Source of the DNA: Sphingobacterium athyrii
Lineage (GTDB): Bacteria > Bacteroidota > Bacteroidia > Sphingobacteriales > Sphingobacteriaceae
DNA length: 64,000 nt
NCBI RefSeq assembly: GCF_003071065.1
Contig: NZ_QCXX01000001.1
Span: 1,050,971-1,114,970 of the forward strand
Reading direction: 5' to 3'
The notes beneath the pieces are model-generated. The model did no database searches. It was not told the DNA's origin and saw nothing but the letters and a program-made list of their open reading frames with translations. Position numbers and translations under genes: made by a program. Below, piece by piece: positions 54,415-61,220 of the stretch (positions are counted from its first letter, which is position 1; every line of letters starts with the position of its first letter).

Positions 54415-55005
54415 TCAATCCAGCCAATTTGAAAACGCGTAAATAGCCGATACAGCGCGTCGCTTGGATACGACCCGATCCGCCACGTTTCCCTCCACGG
54501 TCAGTATCCAGTTCCGCTCGATCTTTCGAACGATGCCCACATGGTCAATACGCCTGAGCCTATGATTATAGATTGCAAAAAGATCTGCTGGTCGGACAGC
54601 ATCCTCCTCGACCTGTTCCTTTTTATAGCGTCGAGCCATCGGAAATAGGGCCGGGCTCCAAGCATTTCGAGGTACCGGAAGTCCAGCCTGGCCGTAACAC
54701 CATGAGACAAATGCCGCACACCAAGCATAGCCTTTTCCGAGGCCGGTATAAGCAAGGTATTCCTCGACACGCTTGCCATCATTATTTCCGGTGGCTTCAC
54801 CGATGCCGATCTCCTGCACAGCGATATTCACAATGTTTTCGCGAAAATTTTCTGTTCGATCCGCCTGCCCAGGTCTGGCCCCCATAGCCATAGATCTGGG
54901 TTGATCTTCTGCCACTTCTCGCTCTATAGCAGAATTGCCAATACCGCCAAGAAAAAGAACAGCGAGAAAAAGAACACCGAAAAATAAAGAATACATTGTT
55001 GCCAT
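54415..55005 (-). CDS. CHAP-type peptidoglycan amidohydrolase-like protein
   Basis: 196 residues. An N-terminal hydrophobic helix (about 5-24) should export or anchor it. The catalytic domain (about 55-195) carries KGYAWCAAFVSWCYGQAGLP with Cys96, IDHVGIVRKIE with His155, and LTVEGNVAD with Asn173: the Cys-His-Asn set of CHAP/TIGR02594 peptidases that cut peptide bonds in peptidoglycan. Its start overlaps the preceding membrane-protein gene by 82 bp, in a different frame, which is unusual and suggests coupled translation (a later start without a signal is not evident). Confidence 0.7.
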   Translation of the reverse strand: MATMYSLFFGVLFLAVLFLGGIGNSAIEREVAEDQPRSMAMGARPGQADRTENFRENIVNIAVQEIGIGEATGNNDGKRVEEYLAYTGLGKGYAWCAAFVSWCYGQAGLPVPRNAWSPALFPMARRYKKEQVEEDAVRPADLFAIYNHRLRRIDHVGIVRKIERNWILTVEGNVADRVVSKRRAVSAIYAFSNWLD

Positions 55006-55310
55006 GATGTCAATTGATTAAAGTGATAAGAAATATCCTGACGAAAGAACTTAAAAGGCTGCCAAAGAATTTCTTGCAGCCAGTAGCAGCAGTAGATTGC
55101 GAGCAACCCCGCCAAAATTCCGAATAGCAGCACGGACAATATGCCAATATCCAATACACCCGTAGTCGGATCTATGGCCTGGAGCAAAAGACCTGCTGAA
55201 ATAAAAAATACAAGCAGACCAGCCAGCACAATGCCGAGCAGCTGTCTATTTGTTAGCGGCCAATAGATATCCTCGATATCGGAGGCCAGTTGTTTTTGTA
55301 TTATTTTCAT
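54924..55310 (-). CDS. Small polytopic membrane protein, unknown
   Basis: 128 residues with three to four membrane segments: about 23-44 (QLLGIVLAGLLVFFISAGLLL), 52-75 (LDIGILSVLLFGILAGLLAIY) and 105-128 (CILYFSVFFFSLFFFLAVLAI). The N-terminus KIIQKQLASDIEDIYWP is likely cytoplasmic. I do not recognise a family. It overlaps the CHAP-like gene downstream by 82 bp and follows the DUF6266 gene by 42 bp, so it belongs to the same unit. Confidence 0.6.
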   Translation of the reverse strand: MKIIQKQLASDIEDIYWPLTNRQLLGIVLAGLLVFFISAGLLLQAIDPTTGVLDIGILSVLLFGILAGLLAIYCCYWLQEILWQPFKFFRQDISYHFNQLTSWQQCILYFSVFFFSLFFFLAVLAILL

Positions 55311-55352
55311 TGATTATTTAAATAAGTTCATCTATAATTCTATGGCTAGCAG

Positions 55353-55913
55353 CTATTCAAATAGCCCTAAGTATTGACTATTGGAAAAATTGGTTTTGTC
55401 TCTATCATGTACAATCAGGTACAGATGTACCGGCAGTTCTTCCATTCCTTCCGGTAGTTCCATTTGTAGTTTCCCCTGATGCCGAAGCACTGGTTCTTCA
55501 TTGATCGCCGCCAGTTCATGCATTATAGCATAAGCACATAGAATAATACTGTCATCCCATTCATCGCATCTGACCTTGTCCGTTACCGGATCCCAAGCGA
55601 GCAGAATAGCTGCTCCCAGACGCTCAACGGAATAGACCCTCAGAGGAGTCTTCACGCCAGCACTCAGTTTCGCTTTTGCAGGGTCAACTTCAATATTGGG
55701 GTACGTACCGACCATGGCCCCCTGTAATATTGCGGACATCGCCCTGCCGATAGGCGTCTTTCTATTTTTATTCTTTCGCGATGTATAACCCATCTGTAGG
55801 ATATAATTCACTGGGTTGAGAAATTTTCTTGCTTTGGTGAATTTCATGCGAACGGTTTCTGTTCCATTCGCAACAAAAGCCCTTCTTTCCTTTTGTTTCG
55901 TTAGTATTTTCAT
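55353..55913 (-). CDS. DUF6266-family protein (copy 2)
   Basis: 186 residues from ATG 55913 (MKILTKQKERRAF); the frame is open to 55943. No signal peptide. Shared with copy 1 are the MVGTYPNIEVDPAKAKLSAG block (about 78-97), a middle strand AAILLAWDP, and a C-terminal LHVYLIVHDRDKTNFSNSQYLG-type end. DUF6266 proteins of about 200-215 residues are common in Sphingobacteriaceae and related groups and have no assigned function. This copy is shorter and more divergent at its N-terminus than copy 1, 95 bp upstream. Confidence 0.7.
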   Translation of the reverse strand: MKILTKQKERRAFVANGTETVRMKFTKARKFLNPVNYILQMGYTSRKNKNRKTPIGRAMSAILQGAMVGTYPNIEVDPAKAKLSAGVKTPLRVYSVERLGAAILLAWDPVTDKVRCDEWDDSIILCAYAIMHELAAINEEPVLRHQGKLQMELPEGMEELPVHLYLIVHDRDKTNFSNSQYLGLFE

Positions 55914-56008
55914 TTTATATATTATTAGTCCCTTTTTATACAAGCTTAAATCATCACAATGTACTATAGTATGACCGGTACCTGGTACCGGCCATAACCT
56001 ATCGTTTT

Positions 56009-56653
56009 TTAAACCAGGTCTAACTCACCCAAATAGTTTGTCCGACTGATTCGCTTGTTCTTTCGATCCGCAAAGAAGAGCCACAGCTGTCCTTTACCGC
56101 CTAAAAAGTGTTCTGGCAGTTCGATATCTACCGTTCCCAAGCCCCGCGTTGGAGGCTCGGGAGCCGTCAGGAATTCGTCCAGCTCCGGATGGTAGAGTAA
56201 GATGTAAACATTATCGTCCAATTGCCCCTTTTGAATAGCAATCGCCTTATTTGTCCAGCTGATCATCAACATTCCAGCAGCGACCTCCGCTTTCACCTTA
56301 CCGCCGGGCTGCAGACTTCCCTGCGAAATTTGTACCTTAGCATAATCAAGCATAAAGTTGGGGTACGTACCCACCACAGCAGTCTTGATATTGGCCTGCA
56401 ACGCTGCATTTGTCGGCGTCATCGTATCCGCATTGATCTGCGAAAAACCTACCTGCACAAAAGGTGCGATAGGCATAATAAATTTGGCAATGGTATAGAA
56501 GCGCGCCTGCTGTATCAGTTGCTCTTCTGTTGCGGGCTTGTTGCTCTTTTTTGAAAGCCCACGGATATAATCAATGCTTTTCCAGCTAGCTCCTATTACG
56601 GATCCAGCCTTACCGCTAAATCCACCATTTGCACCTTTTCTAATTGTTCCCAT
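56009..56653 (-). CDS. DUF6266-family protein (copy 1)
   Basis: 214 residues, typical family length. Starts MGTIRKGANGGFSGKAGSVIG, a glycine-rich opening characteristic of the family, then SWKSIDYIRGLSKKSNKPAT, a helical PIAPFVQVGFSQINAD, the VVGTYPNFMLDYAKVQISQG block (about 93-112) and strands ending SRTNYLGELDLV. The whole reads like a beta-rich structural domain. No signal peptide is seen. Function unknown; some resemblance in layout to phage or needle-like structural proteins is only an impression. Confidence 0.75.
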   Translation of the reverse strand: MGTIRKGANGGFSGKAGSVIGASWKSIDYIRGLSKKSNKPATEEQLIQQARFYTIAKFIMPIAPFVQVGFSQINADTMTPTNAALQANIKTAVVGTYPNFMLDYAKVQISQGSLQPGGKVKAEVAAGMLMISWTNKAIAIQKGQLDDNVYILLYHPELDEFLTAPEPPTRGLGTVDIELPEHFLGGKGQLWLFFADRKNKRISRTNYLGELDLV

Positions 56654-56750
56654 GTTATTATTTTTTAAAAGTTTAACACATGTAAAAACTTGATTTATAC
56701 CGGTATATCATGCTTTACAGCAACAAACATAAAATCGATAATTGGCAAAT

Positions 56751-56879
56751 TCAAGGTAGGAAATCGGATAGTCCGATCGCTGTCCTGGCCCTATTTTCCA
56801 AGGGATTCACAGCGCGTACAATTGTCCGTTTACTGTCCGGGGCAAAAAGATCTTTGTAACCTTGTCCATCAGGCATCAT
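56751..56879 (-). CDS. Possible 42-residue ORF
   Basis: ATG 56879 to TGA 56751 reads MMPDGQGYKDLFAPDSKRTI, then VRAVNPLENRARTAIGLSDF and LP. Composition looks coding, but it has no visible ribosome site and I do not recognise it. It may be a remnant. The surrounding gap (56654-57148, 495 bp) otherwise holds only the inverted repeat at 56953-56988. Confidence 0.3.
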   Translation of the reverse strand: MMPDGQGYKDLFAPDSKRTIVRAVNPLENRARTAIGLSDFLP

Positions 56880-56952
56880 CCCGATGTTGCTTCAATCCTG
56901 CTTCGGGATTGGCCCGTATCAGGTTTGGCATTTCTATCCGGCCTGTCTACTT

Positions 56953-56988
56953 ATTCCCTACTGTTTTCCTACTCTTTTAGTAGGGAAT
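56953..56988. repeat. Perfect 10-bp inverted repeat upstream of the DUF6266 genes
   Basis: ATTCCCTACT (56953-56962) and AGTAGGGAAT (56979-56988) with a 16-nt spacer that itself contains CCTACTC. There is no T run in the minus direction, so an operator or a structured leader is as likely as a terminator of the gene ending at 57149. Confidence 0.5.
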
Positions 56989-57148
56989 TAGTGGAGGATA
57001 TGTAGCGGAATATCGCAGTGATTGCGAATATGGTATGAAGCAGAAGCGAAGAAGCTTTGAATGAGTGCCGAAAATTGAAAGAAGAAAGCTGTTCAAAAAA
57101 TCGAAACAAAACGAAAGAAGAAAATAGAAAGTTCGGATTCTAGGGAAA

Positions 57149-57607
57149 TCAATCCGGGAGGTGGTGATATTTCTTTTTAAAGTCCACCATATCTGCATGC
57201 AAAAAATATTTGCCGGTATGGTCTTTTTTGAATGGGAGTATTAAGCCCTGTTTTTCACAGCGGTATAGTGTTTTTGAAACAATGCCCACATAGCGGCATA
57301 CTTCTTTGCTATGCACCAGCACCAGCGGTGGATCGGGCAGTTTTCGGAGAATCAACGTTTTAATCTGCTCGGATGAATCCGTGATCCTGTCAACAAGATA
57401 CCTGAATGCGTCGTGTAAGCAGGGCTGCCGACATTCTTTTGGCTTCGCAGAAATGTCAAAACAGCCTTCACAATGTATAAATTTATTCATAGATTGGGAT
57501 TTAGGATCAATCGCCCTCCCCTTCCATTGTTGGAAAACCAATTGATCGGGTTTATAATAATTGAAGATTTTCATACCGGCACAAGGTACATTATCACGTT
57601 TATTCAT
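57149..57607 (-). CDS. Helix-turn-helix protein with cysteine cluster
   Basis: 152 residues. The middle has a cysteine/histidine group (CEGCFDISAKPKECRQPCLHDAF, about 46-68) that may bind zinc; the C-terminus (about 95-150) is like a MerR/excisionase-type HTH (LVHSKEVCRYVGIVSKTLYRCEKQGLI, LHADMVDFKKK). Its ATG overlaps the stop of the gene before it in the sequence ATGAATAA, so translation is probably coupled; an alternative start lies at 57574. Probably a regulator acting with the 350-residue protein. Family uncertain. Confidence 0.6.
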   Translation of the reverse strand: MNKRDNVPCAGMKIFNYYKPDQLVFQQWKGRAIDPKSQSMNKFIHCEGCFDISAKPKECRQPCLHDAFRYLVDRITDSSEQIKTLILRKLPDPPLVLVHSKEVCRYVGIVSKTLYRCEKQGLILPFKKDHTGKYFLHADMVDFKKKYHHLPD

Positions 57608-58652
57608 GAATTTTAAGGATTTTATTTCGGTATTGCATAGCCTGTTCAGAAAGTAAATTGAGAAATGTGCTTTTGAGCCTATTTGAGCTTTTGACTATCA
57701 GATTAGACCGCCTTAAAATTGCGTGAAATGCCAGCTTCAGAAAGGACAGGATTTCCGTATGGGTGGTGCTGACATTTTGCAGCATAAATAAGGTAAAAAA
57801 TGCTTTTGTAGGCTTATTCCCCACTCCTATCAGTGTAATCCCCTCGCGCATGACCGATTCATAATCATAGAGTTCGATCCATGCTCCTTTTATTTTTTTA
57901 CCTTCCAGAATGATGGGATTGAGGTATTTCACGAGCTCATCGACCTCCGCCAACAATCCTTCAACAGTCTTTTGCTGCTCAAACTTACCATATACATTAC
58001 ACTCATGAATGAGCCGCAGCAGTTTTTCAAAAGTATGCCTATCCCAGATTTCTTCACTGTCAATGGCAGCATAGTTTTCAAATATGGTACGAAAGCGGGA
58101 CGATAAGTCAAAGCGCTTTATTTTTCTCAGAAACTCTTCAAAGGTGAGTTTTTCGTCCACAATATGATGATAGTACATAAAGATCTTAAAAAAGGCCAGT
58201 TGTTCAAAGCCCACCAGATGAAATAGCGGCACTTCGGAGCATACCATTTTTATCCAGGGACTATCCTTGCTGGCCAAGATTTCCATTTCCTCGCACAGCG
58301 CGTCGATATATTGTTGAAGGTCGGTGAATTCGAGGCGCAATAAGGGCATATAATTGGAGTCGATTGACAATACAGTTTGTGGTGCCCGGCCCGGTGATTT
58401 TTCAAGTCTGCCTTCTGCTGCGGCTTGCTGTTGCAGCTGTAGTTCGATATCGTACAAACGGATATCGAAATGGCGGGCAAGCCGGTAAAATTCGGGACCA
58501 GTCAAATATGTAGTCCCCCTTTGCCGATTGCGCAGCGAACGTTTTTCGACGCAAAGCAATTCCATCATTTCCGCTGTCGTTCGTTCAGGATCTTTTATTT
58601 TTTCTTCGATAATCTGAAACAGGGCAAGTTGTATATCAATATCGGGCTGCAT
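57600..58652 (-). CDS. Putative regulator with N-terminal helix-turn-helix
   Basis: 350 residues, no signal or membrane segment. The first 70 residues (LFQIIEEKIKDPERTTAEMMELLCVEKRSLRNRQRGTTYLTGPEFYRLARHFDIRLYDIEL) look like a helix-turn-helix domain that reads a rule such as cluster formation on DNA; the rest (about 100-345) is mostly alpha-helical and not recognised. A palindrome GGTAA-N5-TTACC lies about 120 bp upstream. It overlaps the next gene by 8 bp. The name is tentative. Confidence 0.5.
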   Translation of the reverse strand: MQPDIDIQLALFQIIEEKIKDPERTTAEMMELLCVEKRSLRNRQRGTTYLTGPEFYRLARHFDIRLYDIELQLQQQAAAEGRLEKSPGRAPQTVLSIDSNYMPLLRLEFTDLQQYIDALCEEMEILASKDSPWIKMVCSEVPLFHLVGFEQLAFFKIFMYYHHIVDEKLTFEEFLRKIKRFDLSSRFRTIFENYAAIDSEEIWDRHTFEKLLRLIHECNVYGKFEQQKTVEGLLAEVDELVKYLNPIILEGKKIKGAWIELYDYESVMREGITLIGVGNKPTKAFFTLFMLQNVSTTHTEILSFLKLAFHAILRRSNLIVKSSNRLKSTFLNLLSEQAMQYRNKILKIHE

Positions 58653-58773
58653 AAATTGGATAACGCTAAAGTTAATTATTTAAAATAATAAACTTTAAAT
58701 ATATTACAAACCTTAATTAATTAAAAATAAAACTCGACATGAAACAGTTATTTTACCAAACGGTTTATCTAAC

Positions 58774-58788
58774 GGTAAAATTTTTACC
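58774..58788. promoter_or_regulatory. Palindrome GGTAA-N5-TTACC (site 1)
   Basis: GGTAA AATTT TTACC, extended by C and G to a 17-bp match, in the 165-bp gap upstream of the regulator gene starting at 58652. The same pattern occurs at 59871-59885. Half sites TTTTACC (58751-58757) stand close by. Confidence 0.5.
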
Positions 58789-58817
58789 GATAAGCAACTA
58801 AAAAGGTTAATCTTTTG

Positions 58818-59819
58818 CTAATCCATTTTGAATGTACTTTTTATTTTGTCTACCAGCGTAGGTTCTATCTGGTAATAGCTTGCAGGCTTATGCTGACAGC
58901 GGTAAGAATAAAGTTTACTTTGAACACTTTTTCTGTTGATCTTTTCAAACAGCTCTTCGAGGGCAGGAGATATAATAATATAGTGCTTTTCCAGATCAAA
59001 TAACATAATATGGTCAGCACGAATATACAGCGTGCTGTTGATCTGTATAAAAATTCCTTCAAAAATAGTATCAATTGGTTCATCGTCATCAGCTACAAAA
59101 GGGATCGCATAACCTTCGTTAATGATAACATAATCAAAACCTTCCCCATATATAAACGCGAAAAAGTCCACATCTAAAACCTCGCTATCTGGATCAGTAG
59201 ATTTAATTTTGTCTGTATCAGCAAATGTATTGGCAAGCTTTTGTGCTTCGTCTAATAACCTTTTTTCTTCAACATCTTTTGACCTAGTTTTTTTAGTTGG
59301 ATTTTTAGACTCAGCACTCAAAATTGCAAGCATTCGTTTTTGATATCCTTTGAAGAAGATCAATACCAAATAGCCAATTATTACTGCGGATAAGTAATAT
59401 TTTAAATCGGCCTGTTGATAAAAGGCCAGGATTTCTGATTCGTCCCTCGACATAGGCACTACATCTAAAGCTTCGTCCAGTGCGCTGCTATTCCGTCTTG
59501 CATTAAAGATGGCATATCCGAAAAGTAAGTTGGTTAACGTGTAAGGTAAGACCGACCATAATACCAGATTATGGGGAGGTCTATATTTAAAATCTGATTG
59601 CACGACGAGCATAACAACAGAAAGCCAAAACACATAAAAAGTCGCCGACGATAGAGACCAGATAATTCGGTCTACAATCATTTTATCATAAAGCTGCTCG
59701 GGTAAAGACCGGAGCGCAGGGATATAGGCCGCAAAATTACAGATAGCCACCACAAAAATACCGGCAACAATGCAAATAACATAATCATACCACCTAGGCT
59801 TACTTTTCGTCTTAATCAT
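58818..59819 (-). CDS. Membrane-anchored LytTR-like regulator
   Basis: 333 residues. Four membrane segments in the first 160 residues (about 13-33, 50-72, 85-105, 140-157), a charged coiled linker (KKTRSKDVEEKRLLDEAQKLANTFAD), then a domain (about 218-320) that fits LytTR: VDFFAFIYGEGFDYVIINEGY, IDTIFEGIFIQINSTLYIRADHI, LEKHYIIISPALEELFEKI. Membrane LytTR regulators usually control competence, bacteriocin or envelope genes. The match is read by eye and the domain is somewhat divergent. Its start faces the Crp-like gene across a 236-bp gap. Confidence 0.55.
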   Translation of the reverse strand: MIKTKSKPRWYDYVICIVAGIFVVAICNFAAYIPALRSLPEQLYDKMIVDRIIWSLSSATFYVFWLSVVMLVVQSDFKYRPPHNLVLWSVLPYTLTNLLFGYAIFNARRNSSALDEALDVVPMSRDESEILAFYQQADLKYYLSAVIIGYLVLIFFKGYQKRMLAILSAESKNPTKKTRSKDVEEKRLLDEAQKLANTFADTDKIKSTDPDSEVLDVDFFAFIYGEGFDYVIINEGYAIPFVADDDEPIDTIFEGIFIQINSTLYIRADHIMLFDLEKHYIIISPALEELFEKINRKSVQSKLYSYRCQHKPASYYQIEPTLVDKIKSTFKMD

Positions 59820-59870
59820 AACTGAGCAAATAATTGACTGTAAATATATTAATTAAACAGGTTCAACATA

Positions 59871-59885
59871 GGTAATATATTTACC
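59871..59885. promoter_or_regulatory. Palindrome GGTAA-N5-TTACC (site 2)
   Basis: GGTAA TATAT TTACC, extended by A and T to AGGTAA...TTACCT, in the divergent gap between the LytTR-like gene (start 59819) and the Crp-like gene (start 60056). A further TTACC half site lies just downstream (near 59912). Confidence 0.5.
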
Positions 59886-60055
59886 TTAACGCAGACTCTC
59901 AAGTAAAACAATTACCTTTTGAATGAACCTCTTAGGACCTAAATTTACTTTATTCGAAATTCATCCTAGTTGAATACCGAAAACATATATAAACCTTATG
60001 AGCAATGGCCTACTATTGAATATGCTATGCCATACTAAAATAACGATTTAACCAA

Positions 60056-60670
60056 ATGGGAACATACTATTCAGGAAACGATTCGCTTGTGACATTTTAC
60101 AGCTATTGGGAAAAATTATATCCCGACCTTGAAGATTTCCATAAGCGCTGGCTATTGAAAAATGGTGAGATTATACCGATGAAAAGAGGTCAGATCCTAT
60201 CGGAAATGCCGCATATGCAATCCGCGCTCTACATTGTATTAGTAGGCATATTGGCCAAAGAGCGTTATTGCCCTGATCGGGATGAACAACTGATCATGAC
60301 CGTAGCCCTACCCCATATGGGATTCTTTACGACCATGCATTTTTTTAGCAAAAGTCCTGCTTTGGGTGATATAGTTTGTTTAAAATCGGGGCTAGTCTTA
60401 AAGATCCCATATAAAGCCATAGGCCCCTATCGTAATCAGGAAAAAGCTATCGACACGTTGATTGATCTCTTGGTCAATAAGAAAAAATACCAGCTTGACC
60501 ATCTCCGGGTAATGGATTCATTGCTTATATCCACGGATCGTTATTTCTATTTCGCGGATCACCTACCGCAGCTCTACAATACGCTCAGTCAAACCGAGCA
60601 AGCTCGACTATTACGTATGTCCGTGCGATCTATTCGTCGAGCCAAACAATTATATGTGCGACGAAGGTGA
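60056..60670 (+). CDS. Crp/Fnr-like regulator
   Basis: 204 residues. A cyclic-nucleotide-binding-like beta roll (about 25-125: KNGEIIPMKRGQILSEM, YIVLVGILAKERYC, GFFTTMHFFSKSP) followed by a helical stretch and a short C-terminal helix-turn-helix (LSQTEQARLLRMSVRSIRRAKQL). Such proteins are numerous in Bacteroidota, and few bind cAMP. Targets are unknown; the short-peptide genes 90 bp downstream are the obvious guess. Confidence 0.75.
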   Translation: MGTYYSGNDSLVTFYSYWEKLYPDLEDFHKRWLLKNGEIIPMKRGQILSEMPHMQSALYIVLVGILAKERYCPDRDEQLIMTVALPHMGFFTTMHFFSKSPALGDIVCLKSGLVLKIPYKAIGPYRNQEKAIDTLIDLLVNKKKYQLDHLRVMDSLLISTDRYFYFADHLPQLYNTLSQTEQARLLRMSVRSIRRAKQLYVRRR

Positions 60671-60694
60671 TTATAGGCCACCTGATGACCTCGT

Positions 60695-60722
60695 TTTGGC
60701 CAAAATTCCTGGTATATCTTTG
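60695..60722 (+). promoter_or_regulatory. Predicted promoter of the short-peptide genes
   Basis: TTTG (60695-60698) and an exact TAnnTTTG box, TATCTTTG (60715-60722), with a 16-nt spacer, 38 nt before the ATG at 60761. Confidence 0.5.
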
Positions 60723-60760
60723 AATTAACGAAAGAAGAAAAATTAAAAGATCAAGGAGAC

Positions 60761-60856
60761 ATGGAAAAAAACAGGAAATGGTTTCGGAATAAATTTGCGG
60801 TATTTCCCGCAGGGGTACAGTCAACACAAAATGCTGATTGCGGACTCAAGATTTGA
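60761..60856 (+). CDS. 31-residue peptide; frame continues past TGA to 60919
   Basis: ATG 60761 follows AAGGAG at 8 nt, an unusually good ribosome site for this group. It reads MEKNRKWFRNKFAVFPAGVQ then STQNADCGLKI and stops at TGA 60854-60856. In the same frame the next codons give GGTAVPAMGRDQFGVNYDSF and a TAA at 60917-60919. The short basic leader-like peptide, the Cys and the GG right after the stop recall precursor peptides of Bacteroidota. Either the gene was cut by a nonsense change or the tail is not used. Confidence 0.5.
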   Translation: MEKNRKWFRNKFAVFPAGVQSTQNADCGLKI

Positions 60857-60941
60857 GGCGGCACAGCCGTTCCAGCAATGGGGCGTGACCAATTTGGAGT
60901 AAATTATGATAGTTTTTAATCGTTAAAGAACGGAGGTCGTT

Positions 60942-61166
60942 ATGGCATGGTTTTCATTAAATCCAGGCGGTAATCCTACAGTTCCAAATGACTATACTAT
61001 TCAGGGAAGCCAACCTTCCTGTGCGGGTACTGATCATATTTGTGCTGTGCAAGCTACACCCGATAGCAATAATAAGCCACAGTTGACAGATGCGTTGAAA
61101 AACGAAATGATCATTGCCCTGGACAACAGGTCTGCTTCTACGAATGTAAGTCTCAAGGACTCATAG
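60942..61166 (+). CDS. 74-residue small protein with two cysteines
   Basis: ATG 60942 follows a CGGAGG ribosome-binding site at 7 nt. The protein has no signal peptide: MAWFSLNPGGNPTVPND, then SQPSCAGTDHICAVQA (Cys27, Cys34, probably a disulfide or metal pair) and a polar tail with ALKNEMIIALDNRSASTNVS. Short proteins of this look (NDYTxxGSxPSCxGxxxICAxQA) occur in Sphingobacteriaceae, as I recall, with no assigned function. It forms one unit with the peptide at 60761 and ends at a terminator shared with the TlpA gene. Confidence 0.65.
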   Translation: MAWFSLNPGGNPTVPNDYTIQGSQPSCAGTDHICAVQATPDSNNKPQLTDALKNEMIIALDNRSASTNVSLKDS

Positions 61167-61191
61167 GAAGACAGCATACATTGTTATAGAT

Positions 61192-61216
61192 AGAGGGACG
61201 CCCAGGGCGACCCTCT
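61192..61216. terminator. Bidirectional terminator
   Basis: AGAGGGACGCC and GGCGACCCTCT (one A-A mismatch) around a 3-nt loop, between the convergent stops at 61166 and 61221; followed by a T-rich TTCTGTTATTTT on the plus strand. Confidence 0.7.
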
Positions 61217-61220
61217 TCTG

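Noticed and set aside
56690..56980. 96-codon plus-strand ORF before the DUF6266 genes
   Set aside because: Composition (many Ser, Cys, Arg, Phe) looks like chance; opposite-strand open stretches look more protein-like.
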